Of a stretch of DNA of 64,000 bases, positions 1 to 9,463 are shown piece after piece; the first letter of the stretch is position 1, and the number at the start of each line of letters is the position of its first letter. The stretch spans positions 1,582,001 through 1,646,000 of the forward strand of contig NZ_CP118962.1 of the NCBI RefSeq assembly GCF_029024925.1, read 5' to 3'. Both the position numbers and the translations under genes were made by a program. Under the pieces are notes generated by a model, which saw only the letters and a program-made list of their open reading frames with translations, did not search any database and had not been told where the DNA came from. This DNA comes from Enterococcus faecalis. GTDB lineage: Bacteria > Bacillota > Bacilli > Lactobacillales > Enterococcaceae.

Positions 1-220
1 TGAAATCACGGTTCCTAAGCTAATCGTTTCTTCTGAAAATTTCAACATCGTTCACGGGACTGTCAAAGGTGATATTGAGGTGAAAGCAAATGGCTTTACT
101 TTAAATGGTACCAAAGTTAATGGCAATATTACTTTTGATAAACAAGAATACAAAGATTCTGCTGACTTAGAAAAAGATGGTGCCACTGTTACTGGTGAAG
201 TCACCGTAGCCAATAATTAA
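1..220 (+). CDS. C-terminal part of an unidentified protein
   Basis: An open frame enters from the left edge and stops at TAA 218-220, giving 72 residues that end in GEVTVANN. The segment is rich in Gly, Asn, Val and Thr with short alternating beta-like stretches (TVKGDIEVKANGF, TKVNGNITF), which resembles a beta-helix of the polymer-forming cytoskeletal or bactofilin-like kind, but the family cannot be set from this fragment. It converges on the DUF998 gene and shares a bidirectional terminator with it. Start, length and function lie outside the window. Confidence 0.6.
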   Translation, partial: EITVPKLIVSSENFNIVHGTVKGDIEVKANGFTLNGTKVNGNITFDKQEYKDSADLEKDGATVTGEVTVANN

Positions 221-246
221 GTTATTACCAGACAATTTTAACTAGT

Positions 247-290
247 AAAAAACCAATGACAAATGTTCAATCAAATTTGTCATTGGTTTT
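247..290. terminator. Bidirectional terminator
   Basis: Inverted repeat with arms AAAACCAATGACAAA and TTTGTCATTGGTTTT around a short loop, with A and T runs on the two sides, so it can stop transcripts from both converging genes. The stop codon of the DUF998 gene (267-269) falls in the loop region. Confidence 0.85.
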
Positions 291-911
291 AGTTTGTAAA
301 CACAGTGCCAGCATTGGTAGATAATTACAAAATGAACTCACTCTTTGCCATAAGCCTAAATAATTAAATGGTTTTACCTGTTGCAACTGTGGAATCCTTG
401 CTAAGCCATATAAGCCGGCTGCAAGCATACATAAAATAAACAAAAAGCCAAAAAGGTTTTTATTTTTTTGCGAACCGTATTTACTGTAGATAATGGTTAA
501 GACGCCTGATAACAACAAAAAGCCTGTATAACCGACTGCTGATCCTCCGTTATGAAGCGCGGCAGCAACTGTGCCAGCGGTTGAAGTGTCTACGCTGAAG
601 AGCCCACTGAAAATACAATCAAATAAACCATAAGCGCCAATCATTGCCACTACTAACCAAGCACCTTTTTTCGTTTTTCTGGAAAAAATAGCATATATCC
701 TAGGTAAACTTGCTAACATCAACATTCCCGCAATGATAGTTAACCGATTAAAGTTTTCCCTAACTGGACTATTCACATCACCTAATAAGCTAATTACTTC
801 TGTCAATTGATTGTAACCTTGATCTTTGAATCCGACATAATAAGGTGTAAAAAAATCAAGTAAGACCCCTAAAACTAAAAAATAGCCGCCATATTTTTTT
901 AAAAGCTGCAT
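267..911 (-). CDS. DUF998 family integral membrane protein
   Basis: The 214-residue product is almost wholly hydrophobic, with about six predicted membrane segments (near residues 10-25, 55-75, 82-105, 125-145, 152-170 and 190-208). Length and layout match the DUF998 family of small six-helix proteins of unknown role. The ATG at 909-911 has a clear TTGAGGTG ribosome-binding site eight bases upstream. No catalytic motif is visible. It is a single gene, convergent with the partial gene to the left and upstream of an independent transporter gene. A membrane location is certain; any transport or sensor role would be a guess. Confidence 0.7.
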   Translation of the reverse strand: MQLLKKYGGYFLVLGVLLDFFTPYYVGFKDQGYNQLTEVISLLGDVNSPVRENFNRLTIIAGMLMLASLPRIYAIFSRKTKKGAWLVVAMIGAYGLFDCIFSGLFSVDTSTAGTVAAALHNGGSAVGYTGFLLLSGVLTIIYSKYGSQKNKNLFGFLFILCMLAAGLYGLARIPQLQQVKPFNYLGLWQRVSSFCNYLPMLALCLQTKTNDKFD

Positions 912-995
912 TTATTCACCTCAATTTTGATTTTCTATTTACTTCAAGTATAGCATATCAAAAATTCCAAATAATGAAACTTTCTTTCCCACTAA

Positions 996-1028
996 AAAAC
1001 TTTTCGTCAACGCGAGACGAAAAGTTTT
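996..1028 (-). terminator. Terminator of the AI-2E family gene
   Basis: Perfect 13-bp inverted repeat (AAAACTTTTCGTC at 996-1008, GACGAAAAGTTTT at 1016-1028) immediately after the stop codon of the minus-strand transporter gene. The stem itself supplies the U-rich 3' side. Confidence 0.8.
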
Positions 1029-1031
1029 ACT

Positions 1032-2186
1032 TTAGGATTCAATAGAATCTACAATCTTATCATTTTCTTTTGATTCATTTAGCCACTCCGAGACAATAAT
1101 TTTAATGATTGCAGCAACAGGAACTGCTAAAAACATCCCTAAGACGCCGAAGTACGCTCCCCCAATCGTGATTGAAACAATAATTAAAATCGGATTGACA
1201 TTTAGGGCATCTCCCATAATTCGAGGACCAATAATATTGCCGTCAATTTGTTGTAAAATTAATAAAACTAGTAACACCGTAATTGCTTGAGTAACACCAC
1301 CTGTGAAAAGCGTAATCACACCAGCAACAATTGACGCAAAAATCGAACCAAAATAAGGAATCATATTACAAATACCTAATAAAATACCCAAAGTCACAGC
1401 AAATTTCACATTCAAAATACTTAACAAAATCGTTGATGAAACGCCAATTATACAAGCATCAAGAAATTGGCAGCTAATAAATTTATAGAAAATTTTATTC
1501 GTTGTATTTAACCAGGTTTGTGTTTGCTTGTACACTTTTTCAGACAGCAATTTGTGGGCAGCCTTTTCAACAAATGTCAAAATAGATTGCTTAAATACCA
1601 GCGCATATATTGAGATAATCAACGTCAAAAATGCATTTAAAAAGAATGAGGAAACATTTTTAGTCAACGTTCCTAATGAAAATAACGCTTGTGTCCATTG
1701 ATTTAAAAAACGTTCCGGCGACAAATCTTTAAGGACACTATTTAAATATTTTTCAATCGCGGCTGTTTTTAAAATCCCTTTATCTTCTAAACTCATCACA
1801 AACTGAACCATGTGATCATAAAAAGTAGGTAAAGAGTTTGCTAAATCTACTAAATTACTAATGAGTAGCGGAACGATATAGTTTAATGTCAAGACAAAAA
1901 TAAACAAAATAATCAGGTATAAAAGGAGTACACTCAAGCCGTGTTTCGCTTTTTTAACGACTGGTAAAGGTACTCTTTCTAGTAATCCCTCGATTTTTTT
2001 CTGACTTCCACTCAATAAATAAGCAATCACGAACCCAGTAATGAATGGGGATAAGATGCCTAACAAACCCGAAACGCTATGGACAAAGTGCTGATAATTC
2101 GTGATTAATAAATAGCCAACAATCAGCGCCATTACAAATAAAAAGCGGACAACCCAGTAATTCCAATCAACATTGTATTTCTTCAA
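1032..2186 (-). CDS. AI-2E / PerM family exporter
   Basis: A 384-residue membrane protein with the layout of the AI-2E (YtvI, YueF, PerM) family: paired N-terminal helices (residues about 12-60), a soluble coiled middle (about 110-165), then a cluster of C-terminal helices with the Gly/Pro-rich signature NMIPYFGSIFASIVAG and the IDGNIIGPRIMG stretch typical of the family. Members export small molecules or ions, and despite the name most do not handle autoinducer-2. The start is TTG at 2184-2186, supported by AGAGGTG seven bases upstream; no in-frame ATG lies nearby. It is monocistronic with its own terminator. Substrate is not predictable. Confidence 0.85.
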   Translation of the reverse strand: MKKYNVDWNYWVVRFLFVMALIVGYLLITNYQHFVHSVSGLLGILSPFITGFVIAYLLSGSQKKIEGLLERVPLPVVKKAKHGLSVLLLYLIILFIFVLTLNYIVPLLISNLVDLANSLPTFYDHMVQFVMSLEDKGILKTAAIEKYLNSVLKDLSPERFLNQWTQALFSLGTLTKNVSSFFLNAFLTLIISIYALVFKQSILTFVEKAAHKLLSEKVYKQTQTWLNTTNKIFYKFISCQFLDACIIGVSSTILLSILNVKFAVTLGILLGICNMIPYFGSIFASIVAGVITLFTGGVTQAITVLLVLLILQQIDGNIIGPRIMGDALNVNPILIIVSITIGGAYFGVLGMFLAVPVAAIIKIIVSEWLNESKENDKIVDSIES

Positions 2187-2371
2187 TCACTTCACCTCTA
2201 AATAAATTATGCCTATCATTGTAATTGTAAACGATTTGTGGCAAAAGGCAAGTTTGTCCATTCGTTCTTGATGAAATACACAAAGAAGCCTGACACTTTA
2301 AAAAATGTGTCTGTTTATTCTGCAGTATAAAAATGAGGCACTAGACCTTGCTTCTTTTCATAAAAGAAGTA

Positions 2372-2712
2372 GAGCGTGGGACAAAAATCACTTTGGATTT
2401 TTGCTTCACGCTCAAAAACTGATAAACGGCGGGAACAGAAGCAACACTACGCGTTGCTCCGATCTCAACAACTTCTAAGGTGTTTTCTCGACATGCGTCT
2501 CGTCACAGTACAGCCTTCAAAAGAGCTACAGCTCTAAGAGTTGCGATGTTTCACTGTGAAGCATGAACAGATGAAATCATCGTACCTACTTGGTGAAGGT
2601 CCTTCGGAAATAAGCCGAAATTGTTGAGAATCACGAAGAACGTAGTGATTCGATGATGAACAATACCTACTTGGTTCTCGGAGTTAAGCACTTCTGTCCC
2701 GACCTCTTCTAG
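2372..2712. repeat. Dispersed hairpin repeat, copy 1 (long form)
   Basis: This fills the 540-base gap between engEF and the AI-2E gene. A long hairpin (2372-2389 pairing with 2396-2413, loop ACTTTG) is followed by CTGATAAA, then a segment bounded by an outer inverted pair, GGAACAGAAG near 2433 and CTTCTGTCCCGACC near 2691. About 260 bases of further small hairpins lie between. The same hairpin core and outer pair recur at 15,439 and 17,661. I see no coding potential. All three copies lie just beyond the 3' end of a minus-strand gene. Confidence 0.8.
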
Positions 2713-2723
2713 ATAGACTAAAT

Positions 2724-5700
2724 TTATTTTTTCGATTCCACTGTGACCATAAAGTTATCCATAATGAAATCTTTATCGGCACCTGTTGTAAAAATACCAA
2801 ACGTAGTGTTTCCTGAAGCATCCCCAATTATTTCTGCTTCATAATGCTTGGTTTGACCATCTGCTGCTGTCGAAGTCAACTCACCGACTGGCTTAAAGTC
2901 ATTGTTATTTTTCAACTCCCCATTAATGGTCCCAGCAGTAAAGACATTTTCACCATCAGTTTGATAATCAAATTGGACCGTATATTTCTTGTTCGGTTCA
3001 AATTTAATATTTTGCGGAATTGTTTGAAGCATCAAACCTGCTCCTTGTTTATGGGCTTTCAAGGACCAGTTGCCTTCTAATACATCTGAAACAAGGTTTC
3101 CATTCCAACCATATTGTGTGTAAGGTTCATTTCTTTCTGATAAATGAATCCGTGGATCTTCTACACCACCAGCTGAGCCTTTAACAAACGGATATAACCC
3201 AACTGCTTGTGTGTCTTCAAAATCTTGCTTAATAACTGTTTGTTTGTCTGGGTTCATGATATCCGTTTGACGCTCAACAATTCGTAAATCATCAAATTTT
3301 GTAACGGAATTGCCTTTATCAACCGCTAACGTCACCGAGCCTTTTTTGGCATTATCTGGGATTTCAAAATCAATTCGTATATTTTGCATATACTGCGGAT
3401 TTTTCCTGCTTGTATGGTTAATATCTGCCTGAATATAGTTTTGGGCAACCGAATTATTCACTGTCCGCGTATATTTTTTACCACCAATTTTAACAGTTAC
3501 TGTGGCTTTGCGATCATGTGTTTCTGTGTTTAGATACAAACTATATTTTCCTGGTTTAGGAAGATTGATGTCTTGTTTGATTTCGGTTCTTTCTTTTTCT
3601 GAACTAAAGACATAATCACCGTTAGCATCTTTTTTAACCTCTCCATCACCTCGGAAAACTTTCCAGTTATTTTTCAAGGTATTGGCTTCATTAAATCCAG
3701 GATCTTTAAATGGTGTTCCTGTTCCAAATGTCATCGGTTCAATACTGTCAGGTTCAGCAATGACATACGGTGTATTAGCCTCGGCTTGGATGGTCACTTG
3801 GTTATTTGTAGTGGCAATTGCGCCTTTGTCAATACGCCCTTGATCTGTTAATTCATATAAATGTAAATTCGTTTTTCCTTGCATTTTCTTATCCAATGAC
3901 CAAGTGCTGGTACCGCCTTTTGGATTCCAGTGATATAGTTTGTCTTGACCATTGACATTCCAAGGCAGTAGATACGCATCACCTTTTAGAACTTCTGTCT
4001 CATTTAACGTAATGCTTCTTGGCGAATTAGCATCTGCTTGAGTAACGGTCACTTTTTCAGCACCGTTCGCTAATTTAATCGTACCATAGATTTGACCATC
4101 TGCTGCTGTTGTAGTTTCCCAGTTTGTAATTTGGTAATGCTGTAAGAACTTAGTTGGGACATTAATGGCAAAAGTTTTTTGGCGATAGGTATTAAAATTG
4201 GTTTTACCCACCCAACCTTCATAGGCTTCAAATTCAGCTCCACCTAACAAAGGGTTGTCGGAAATAATCCAAGTGTCTTTTTGATGATTCCGAATAAAAC
4301 GAACGATTGTACTGTTAAAGCCTTTCGTTGTTGTACCGCCGTAATCTTTTTCTGCAGACCAATGGTTCCAAACCGAGTCATACTCTAAAGCATTCGGAAA
4401 TTCATTGGTTGTAAACCAACCGAGTGAATTAATTTCTTTACTTAGTTGACGACTTGCCCAACCTGATTCGCCTTGATTGCCCCAAACATCAACATAAATA
4501 TAATCTAGATTCGGTGCTTTTTGTTTTAATTCTTTAAAGCGCTCATAGCGACGACCACTCAATGCATCGGGTCTTTGTTTAATAAAATAAGACGGATCTA
4601 ACCAATCCCAGCCACGCTTCGTTGGATCAACTAATTCCTCATTAAATCCTTTTGCTTCTGGGTAAGACTCGGTGTCATTAATATGCACACCGAAAACGGC
4701 ATTTAATTTATGTCCTTCATCAATTAATTGATTCAACGCTTGTTCCCCACCAGGTCGCTGACCAATAGCACCGTAATCTGGATGCGCAGAATCATGTCCT
4801 TCATTTTGATACCCTTTTAGTAAATTCATTTGTCCTAATCCATCTGTTAAATTGTAAATACGTTTTGATTCGTCTAACGTCACTAAGAATGGGTTTGTCG
4901 CCTGACTAGCAAAGTTAAAAGGAATCCGTTGGTTGACTAATTCAGGGACTTTTTCCGCGCCCATTGGGTTATTCATAATTGAACGGAACCCAATTGCCGC
5001 ATCTTGCCAATCCACCCGATTGTCGTCGTTGCTATCTTTTGAGAATTTAACTTTCACTTCTGGCGTTTCTCCAGTTGTGTAATCTTCCGGTGCATCAAAT
5101 GGTCGATAGGTCCATGCCCCACTTGACAAGGTTGTTACAAAACCAGTCGCCGTTTCTTTTGTTTGTTTATGGATTCGATTGTTGTCACTACCATCGACAG
5201 AGCCGTCTCCATAGGCGTTCGTCCAAAAACTTGCAGCATAATTCGCCGTATTTAAGAAACCATACATATATTTTTTCGTTTCTTCTTGGCTTGTTGTAGT
5301 TAAATCTTGGATAGTATCACCATTTTTATTTCCGTTATTTGCATTTGTCCCAGTATTCATCACAACGCCAGCAAAAGTCGCCCCTTCATCTGTACTATTG
5401 ACAGAAATCAAGCCTTGATTTGGAATTGAAATTGTGTGTATTTTGGTTCCTTCTTCACGAATATCTGAGAGTTTCATAGCTAATTCTTGGCCTTCGGAAA
5501 CAGTCAATGTTGTTGTGAAATGCAAACCAATTTCTGGGACAGCTACGTTATAAACGGCTTGATTTGCTTCACTCTTTTGTTTTTCAGCAGTTGCTTTATA
5601 TGCTTTGCCATCAATCATTACTTGGTCAATTTTCTCGTGTTGGCCATTAAAAATCACTTGATTACTCTGAGGGTCTTCGTAGCGAATAATTCGTGGAAAT

Positions 5701-6698
5701 TGTGGATCAACCACGGCTGTTAAATCTGCGGAAGAGATTTTGTCGCCTTTTTCAGCTTCATTGTCTTTAGCAACAACAATGCTGGCTTTTGCTTTGATGT
5801 TTGTATTTTCCAAAGTACCGTCGACTTCAAAAGTTCCTGGTTCTTTGTATGCATCAGGATCGATTTCATTCCAACTTACTGCTTCATTGGCTTCTTTACC
5901 AGTATTATAGGTCACTTTTACTTGTTTCGGTAATTTTGGTGCAACACCAATTTTTGTAAAAACTTTGACTGGCGCAATTTGGGTCACTTCTGGCACAATT
6001 TCCGGAATGCTATCTACGGGGCCATTTTTAAAATAGTCATAATTGACAATTTTTTTGTCGTACCACAAACGGACACCCACATGTCCGGCTTCTGTTGGAA
6101 TTTTGTCTCCGTTGGCCAAAACAGGTTCTCCTTCGTAAATCAACGTGGTGTTAAGCCAGATAGTAATTTTTTCACCAACATAACGTACTTTCAACAAATA
6201 ATTCGTATCTTCATTTAACGTTGGCCCAGAAATTGAATCATTCCACGAATTAGGGCTTTCAACTAACCATTTGCCATTCGCGTTATAGCCTACAAAAACC
6301 CAGCTATCTTTGGTATTACCACGAATAATCACACCCGTTCGACCGCTTCCAGCAGTGTATTTAAACTTTGTTTCTACTTCACCATCAGCTAATTTAGGGG
6401 AATCTAAATTTAAAGATACGGCATTATTACCTGCTGCTGCATCTCGTGAAATCGCCAATGACTCTCCTGCTAATTCTCGATTTGTTTTACCAATCACATC
6501 TTGCCACTCACCAATTTTCCCTCCTGGAAAATCAGATTGCCACAATTTTTCTTCTGTTGCGGTAGGTTCCACCATTGATGAGCTTGTTTCAGTGCTGCTG
6601 TTTGTTGTTTCTTCTGCAGACGTACTTAATGGTACTAAAATCGTTGCGCTTGCCAATAGTGTCAATGTACTAAATCGTTTTATTTTTCCATGTTTCAT
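2724..6698 (-). CDS. engEF: Secreted endo-alpha-N-acetylgalactosaminidase (GH101, EngEF)
   Basis: The enzyme releases the Gal-beta-1,3-GalNAc disaccharide from Ser/Thr of mucin-type O-glycans outside the cell. I place the start at ATG 6696-6698, with AGGGGG twelve bases upstream and a signal peptide ending LSTSA; a GTG 33 bases earlier is open but gives a poor signal. The product is 1,324 residues. In order: signal peptide (1-28), laminin-G-like beta-sandwich (about 50-230), Ig-like domain (about 240-310), GH101 catalytic region (about 320-870) and C-terminal carbohydrate-binding modules. The strand DYIYVDVWGNQ carries the likely nucleophile Asp737, and NEF Glu766 is a candidate acid/base. 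No LPXTG anchor is present, so it should be released. It is the last gene of the O-glycan cluster, behind its own cre site and a terminator. Confidence 0.9.
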   Translation of the reverse strand: MKHGKIKRFSTLTLLASATILVPLSTSAEETTNSSTETSSSMVEPTATEEKLWQSDFPGGKIGEWQDVIGKTNRELAGESLAISRDAAAGNNAVSLNLDSPKLADGEVETKFKYTAGSGRTGVIIRGNTKDSWVFVGYNANGKWLVESPNSWNDSISGPTLNEDTNYLLKVRYVGEKITIWLNTTLIYEGEPVLANGDKIPTEAGHVGVRLWYDKKIVNYDYFKNGPVDSIPEIVPEVTQIAPVKVFTKIGVAPKLPKQVKVTYNTGKEANEAVSWNEIDPDAYKEPGTFEVDGTLENTNIKAKASIVVAKDNEAEKGDKISSADLTAVVDPQFPRIIRYEDPQSNQVIFNGQHEKIDQVMIDGKAYKATAEKQKSEANQAVYNVAVPEIGLHFTTTLTVSEGQELAMKLSDIREEGTKIHTISIPNQGLISVNSTDEGATFAGVVMNTGTNANNGNKNGDTIQDLTTTSQEETKKYMYGFLNTANYAASFWTNAYGDGSVDGSDNNRIHKQTKETATGFVTTLSSGAWTYRPFDAPEDYTTGETPEVKVKFSKDSNDDNRVDWQDAAIGFRSIMNNPMGAEKVPELVNQRIPFNFASQATNPFLVTLDESKRIYNLTDGLGQMNLLKGYQNEGHDSAHPDYGAIGQRPGGEQALNQLIDEGHKLNAVFGVHINDTESYPEAKGFNEELVDPTKRGWDWLDPSYFIKQRPDALSGRRYERFKELKQKAPNLDYIYVDVWGNQGESGWASRQLSKEINSLGWFTTNEFPNALEYDSVWNHWSAEKDYGGTTTKGFNSTIVRFIRNHQKDTWIISDNPLLGGAEFEAYEGWVGKTNFNTYRQKTFAINVPTKFLQHYQITNWETTTAADGQIYGTIKLANGAEKVTVTQADANSPRSITLNETEVLKGDAYLLPWNVNGQDKLYHWNPKGGTSTWSLDKKMQGKTNLHLYELTDQGRIDKGAIATTNNQVTIQAEANTPYVIAEPDSIEPMTFGTGTPFKDPGFNEANTLKNNWKVFRGDGEVKKDANGDYVFSSEKERTEIKQDINLPKPGKYSLYLNTETHDRKATVTVKIGGKKYTRTVNNSVAQNYIQADINHTSRKNPQYMQNIRIDFEIPDNAKKGSVTLAVDKGNSVTKFDDLRIVERQTDIMNPDKQTVIKQDFEDTQAVGLYPFVKGSAGGVEDPRIHLSERNEPYTQYGWNGNLVSDVLEGNWSLKAHKQGAGLMLQTIPQNIKFEPNKKYTVQFDYQTDGENVFTAGTINGELKNNNDFKPVGELTSTAADGQTKHYEAEIIGDASGNTTFGIFTTGADKDFIMDNFMVTVESKK

Positions 6699-6724
6699 CT
6701 GATAAATCAGCCCCCTAACATTTT

Positions 6725-6739
6725 TGAACACGCTTTCAT
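6725..6739 (-). promoter_or_regulatory. Candidate cre (CcpA) site before engEF
   Basis: Read on the minus strand, ATGAAAGCGTGTTCA matches the cre consensus WTGNAANCGNWNNCW at all but one fixed position. It lies 27-41 bases upstream of the chosen engEF start, where CcpA would block transcription during growth on preferred sugars. Confidence 0.65.
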
Positions 6740-6757
6740 TATTAACAATTAAAGGGG

Positions 6758-6791
6758 CGTTCCAAAAATAAATTCTTTTATTTTTGGAACG
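6758..6791 (-). terminator. Hairpin between PTS IIA gene and engEF
   Basis: Perfect 13-bp arms CGTTCCAAAAATA and TATTTTTGGAACG face each other across a short loop. It lies after the IIA gene and before the engEF cre site, so it probably ends most PTS transcripts and lets engEF be transcribed on its own. Confidence 0.75.
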
Positions 6792-6847
6792 TCCATTTCT
6801 AAATCATTCTCTTAAAAACTTTAATTACTTACGACAACAAGTCAGAA

Positions 6848-7255
6848 TTATTCATCCTCATCATCTACTGCAACATTTAGCAGCAATTCGTTGACTTTCA
6901 CAATACTTTCTGCTGATTCCTTAACATAGTCACCTTCGATCGCTAATAAACTTGCATTTACATAGCTGATAACCATCGGTAAATTCATCCCAGTATATAA
7001 GTCAAACGAAGCACCTTGCATAATTTTTTTCGATAAAATATTACAAGGTGTCCCCCCTAATAGATCAGCAAAGACAACAAAATCTTCTAGCGATTCCGTA
7101 ATCGCTTCAAATTTTTCTAAAAAGTCAGCTTCACCTTCTTCTGGTAATAAAGTAACAGTGGAAATTGTTTCTTGCGGTCCTATAATCATCTCCGCACTTT
7201 TTTTCAATTCCTCGCAAAAACGGCCATGACTTACTAAAACTAAATGTTCACTCAT
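6848..7255 (-). CDS. PTS mannose-class EIIA
   Basis: A 135-residue cytoplasmic EIIA domain of the mannose/fructose/sorbose family. It takes phosphate from HPr onto His10 in the N-terminal LVLVSHGRF motif and passes it to EIIB. The DLLGGTPCN stretch in the middle is the typical family signature. ATG at 7253-7255 follows CAGGAGA. It is the last of four PTS genes (IIB, IIC, IID, IIA), each 14-20 bases from or overlapping the next. With GH101, GH35 and the AgaS/tagatose genes around it, the likely imported sugar is galacto-N-biose or N-acetylgalactosamine; this comes from context, since EIIA sequence does not reveal substrate. Confidence 0.9.
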   Translation of the reverse strand: MSEHLVLVSHGRFCEELKKSAEMIIGPQETISTVTLLPEEGEADFLEKFEAITESLEDFVVFADLLGGTPCNILSKKIMQGASFDLYTGMNLPMVISYVNASLLAIEGDYVKESAESIVKVNELLLNVAVDDEDE

Positions 7256-7274
7256 CGATTTTCTCCTGTCTTAC

Positions 7275-8084
7275 TTATTTTGAAATAACACCTAACGCAG
7301 ACAATGCGACACAGACAATTAATACGATAAAAATGGCTTTAGTAGACGTCATATTCTTTTTACCTAGCATCCAATAAACGCCACCGACAATTCCTGCAGG
7401 AAGTAGACGTGGTAAAATCATATCCAAGTTATTTTGCATGTTAAGTGTTACATCCCCAATACTTGGTGCCCATGATAGTTTCACATTAACCATCGTTGCC
7501 ACTAAAGCGCCAACCATGAAGACCCCTAGTAAAGTTGCAGCGTCTGTTAAGGCAGTTAAGCGGTGTTGCATAGTTGTTACCAAAGAAATTCCTTCGCGAT
7601 ACGCAAATTCCAATTGTTTCCAACGGAAGACCATCACGGCAATTTGAGCAACAATCCAGATAAAGATACCAGTTGGGTTGCCATTAATCGCCATGTTGGC
7701 AGCTAGCGCCCCAAAAATAGTTGGAATTAAAGCTGCGAAAATTGAATCCCCAATTGCTGCAAACGGTCCCATTAAACCAGTTTTCAAACCTGAAACTGTT
7801 TGTTTTCCAGCAATGCCTTCTTTTTCTTCAATGGCCAAATCGATCCCTGTAATAATCGTATTAAAGAAGTTTGAAGTATTGAAAAATTGCGTGTGTGTTT
7901 TCATCACTTCTTTTAATTCAGGCGTATCATCCCCATAAATTTTACGCAATTGTGGCAAAATCGTATACAAGTAACCTGATCCTTGCATTCTTTCGTAGTT
8001 CCAACCTAATTGGAAAGTAAACAAGCTTCTGCGATTAATTTGTTTAAAATCTTCTTTCGTCAATTTATAATTAGATTTCGTCAT
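7275..8084 (-). CDS. PTS mannose-class EIID
   Basis: The 269-residue EIID membrane subunit forms the sugar channel together with EIIC. The start is ATG 8082-8084 with GAAGGAGAG upstream; an open frame extends 20 codons further but overlaps EIIC more deeply. The family hallmarks are clear: LTKEDFKQINRRSLFTFQLGW near the N-terminus, the GSGYLYTILP segment, GLKTGLMGPFAAIGDSIF in the middle, and C-terminal hydrophobic helices. It overlaps the end of the EIIC gene by 14 bases, indicating translational coupling. EIID is found only in mannose-class PTS systems. Confidence 0.9.
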   Translation of the reverse strand: MTKSNYKLTKEDFKQINRRSLFTFQLGWNYERMQGSGYLYTILPQLRKIYGDDTPELKEVMKTHTQFFNTSNFFNTIITGIDLAIEEKEGIAGKQTVSGLKTGLMGPFAAIGDSIFAALIPTIFGALAANMAINGNPTGIFIWIVAQIAVMVFRWKQLEFAYREGISLVTTMQHRLTALTDAATLLGVFMVGALVATMVNVKLSWAPSIGDVTLNMQNNLDMILPRLLPAGIVGGVYWMLGKKNMTSTKAIFIVLIVCVALSALGVISK

Positions 8085-8970
8085 CTTCAATCTCTCCTTC
8101 GTCTGAATCATTCGCTGCATGTTCTTTTTTGGCTGCTGGCCCACTCGGAATCATTTGGCCATTTTTGTAGCTAATTGCGGCTAAAGCGAAACCAATTAAA
8201 GCAACTGCTAACATTGGTAGTGCGTTAAATACACCACTGAAGTCTTTCACAACGCTCGCAACAGATGTTCCTAAAAGTTGCATGTTTGTAAAGATTGTTC
8301 CTAGTAAAGCAGTTACAGTGAAACCAAGAATTAAATAAGGGAAATGTTTTTTCACTGGTAAGTAACGTAGTAAAATTGCAAAACCGACCGCTGGTAAGAC
8401 CGCCCCAGCAACAGACAAGCCATCACCTAACCATTTCAAATCGCCATTTAGGACAGATACAACTTTTTGTACTAAACCACCACCAAAAGCAAGTGCTAAG
8501 AAGACTGGAATCATTCGAGAAAGAGACCATGGTAAAGCACCCATTAAGAAGTTACGTTCAATTCCTTTGTAGTTCATATCTTCGACCATTTTATCAATCC
8601 GATGTGCAAAGTAGGTATTCGCAAAGCGAGCCAAAATGTCTAATTGAATCATTAAACTAGCAACTGGTACTGCAATAGCAGCGATTGCTTGTTCAGGATT
8701 CATTCCTAAAGACACAGAAAATGCTGTGGCAAGAATCGTGCCTGAGTTAGCATCAATTTTGGAGGCACCCCCGAAAGTCCCAACTCCTAATACAGTTAAT
8801 TGCATACTTCCACCAATAATAAGTCCTGCTTTAATATCCCCCATCACTAATCCTGCAAAAAGACCTGCAAACACTGGCGCACTTAATGAAGAATAAATTT
8901 GTAATTCATCTAAAATTTGGTATCCTGCGTATAATGTTAATAATAAGATCTGCCACCATAAGATATTCAT
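8071..8970 (-). CDS. PTS mannose-class EIIC
   Basis: The 299-residue EIIC permease subunit has about seven hydrophobic segments and the family motifs GLVMGDIKAGLIIGGSMQL and GVGTFGGASKIDANSGT. The C-terminus is a soluble acidic tail (EGEIEDDEI) overlapping the EIID start. ATG 8968-8970 is preceded by AGGAGGG. It sits between EIIB and EIID in the usual gene order of this PTS class. Substrate is inferred from the cluster (mucin-derived Gal/GalNAc sugars), not from the protein itself. Confidence 0.9.
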   Translation of the reverse strand: MNILWWQILLLTLYAGYQILDELQIYSSLSAPVFAGLFAGLVMGDIKAGLIIGGSMQLTVLGVGTFGGASKIDANSGTILATAFSVSLGMNPEQAIAAIAVPVASLMIQLDILARFANTYFAHRIDKMVEDMNYKGIERNFLMGALPWSLSRMIPVFLALAFGGGLVQKVVSVLNGDLKWLGDGLSVAGAVLPAVGFAILLRYLPVKKHFPYLILGFTVTALLGTIFTNMQLLGTSVASVVKDFSGVFNALPMLAVALIGFALAAISYKNGQMIPSGPAAKKEHAANDSDEGEIEDDEI

Positions 8971-8983
8971 TTTTTGTTCCCTC

Positions 8984-9463
8984 CTATTTTGTTATCAAAC
9001 TCATAAAGTCTTCCGCTTTGTCACTTGGCACCATTTGAGCAATCAGATGGACACCTTTAGCATTTAACTCTTTAAAAACATCAATATCTTGATCGACCAC
9101 ATTGATTGACTTAGTAATCGACCGTGTTTCGTTTGTTTGAGACATGTTCCCAACATTGATTTCTTTAATCGGCACCCCAAGTTCTACTAGTTTTAATAAA
9201 CGATCTGGTTTCCGTACCACAATTAGTAAACGTTGTGAGTCGTATTTTCCTGCTAAAATATTTTGAGCAGCTTTTTCAACTGGTAACACGCTTAGTTTCA
9301 CGCCAGCTGGTGTTGCTAATTTTAAGCCACTTTTTTCAATGGCATTCCCTGCAACCTCATCATCAACGACCATAATTCTGGAAATATTCAATTTTGTCGC
9401 CCATAAATTTGCCACTTGTCCATGAATCAAACGTCCATCAATTCTTACGCCAATAATACTCAT
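8984..9463 (-). CDS. PTS mannose-class EIIB
   Basis: The 159-residue cytoplasmic EIIB carries the phospho-acceptor His14 in RIDGRLIHGQV, the invariant active-site loop of the mannose/sorbose EIIB fold. It accepts phosphate from EIIA and transfers it to sugar during uptake. Its ATG overlaps the TGA of the upstream GH35 gene (ATGA), so the two are translationally coupled: disaccharide uptake and beta-galactoside cleavage are made together. The NVGNMSQ segment is a conserved EIIB feature. Confidence 0.9.
   Translation of the reverse strand: MSIIGVRIDGRLIHGQVANLWATKLNISRIMVVDDEVAGNAIEKSGLKLATPAGVKLSVLPVEKAAQNILAGKYDSQRLLIVVRKPDRLLKLVELGVPIKEINVGNMSQTNETRSITKSINVVDQDIDVFKELNAKGVHLIAQMVPSDKAEDFMSLITK

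Noticed and set aside
5979-6702. Plus-strand open frames opposite engEF
   Set aside because: They mirror the codon pattern of the GH101 gene on the other strand and have no ribosome-binding site.
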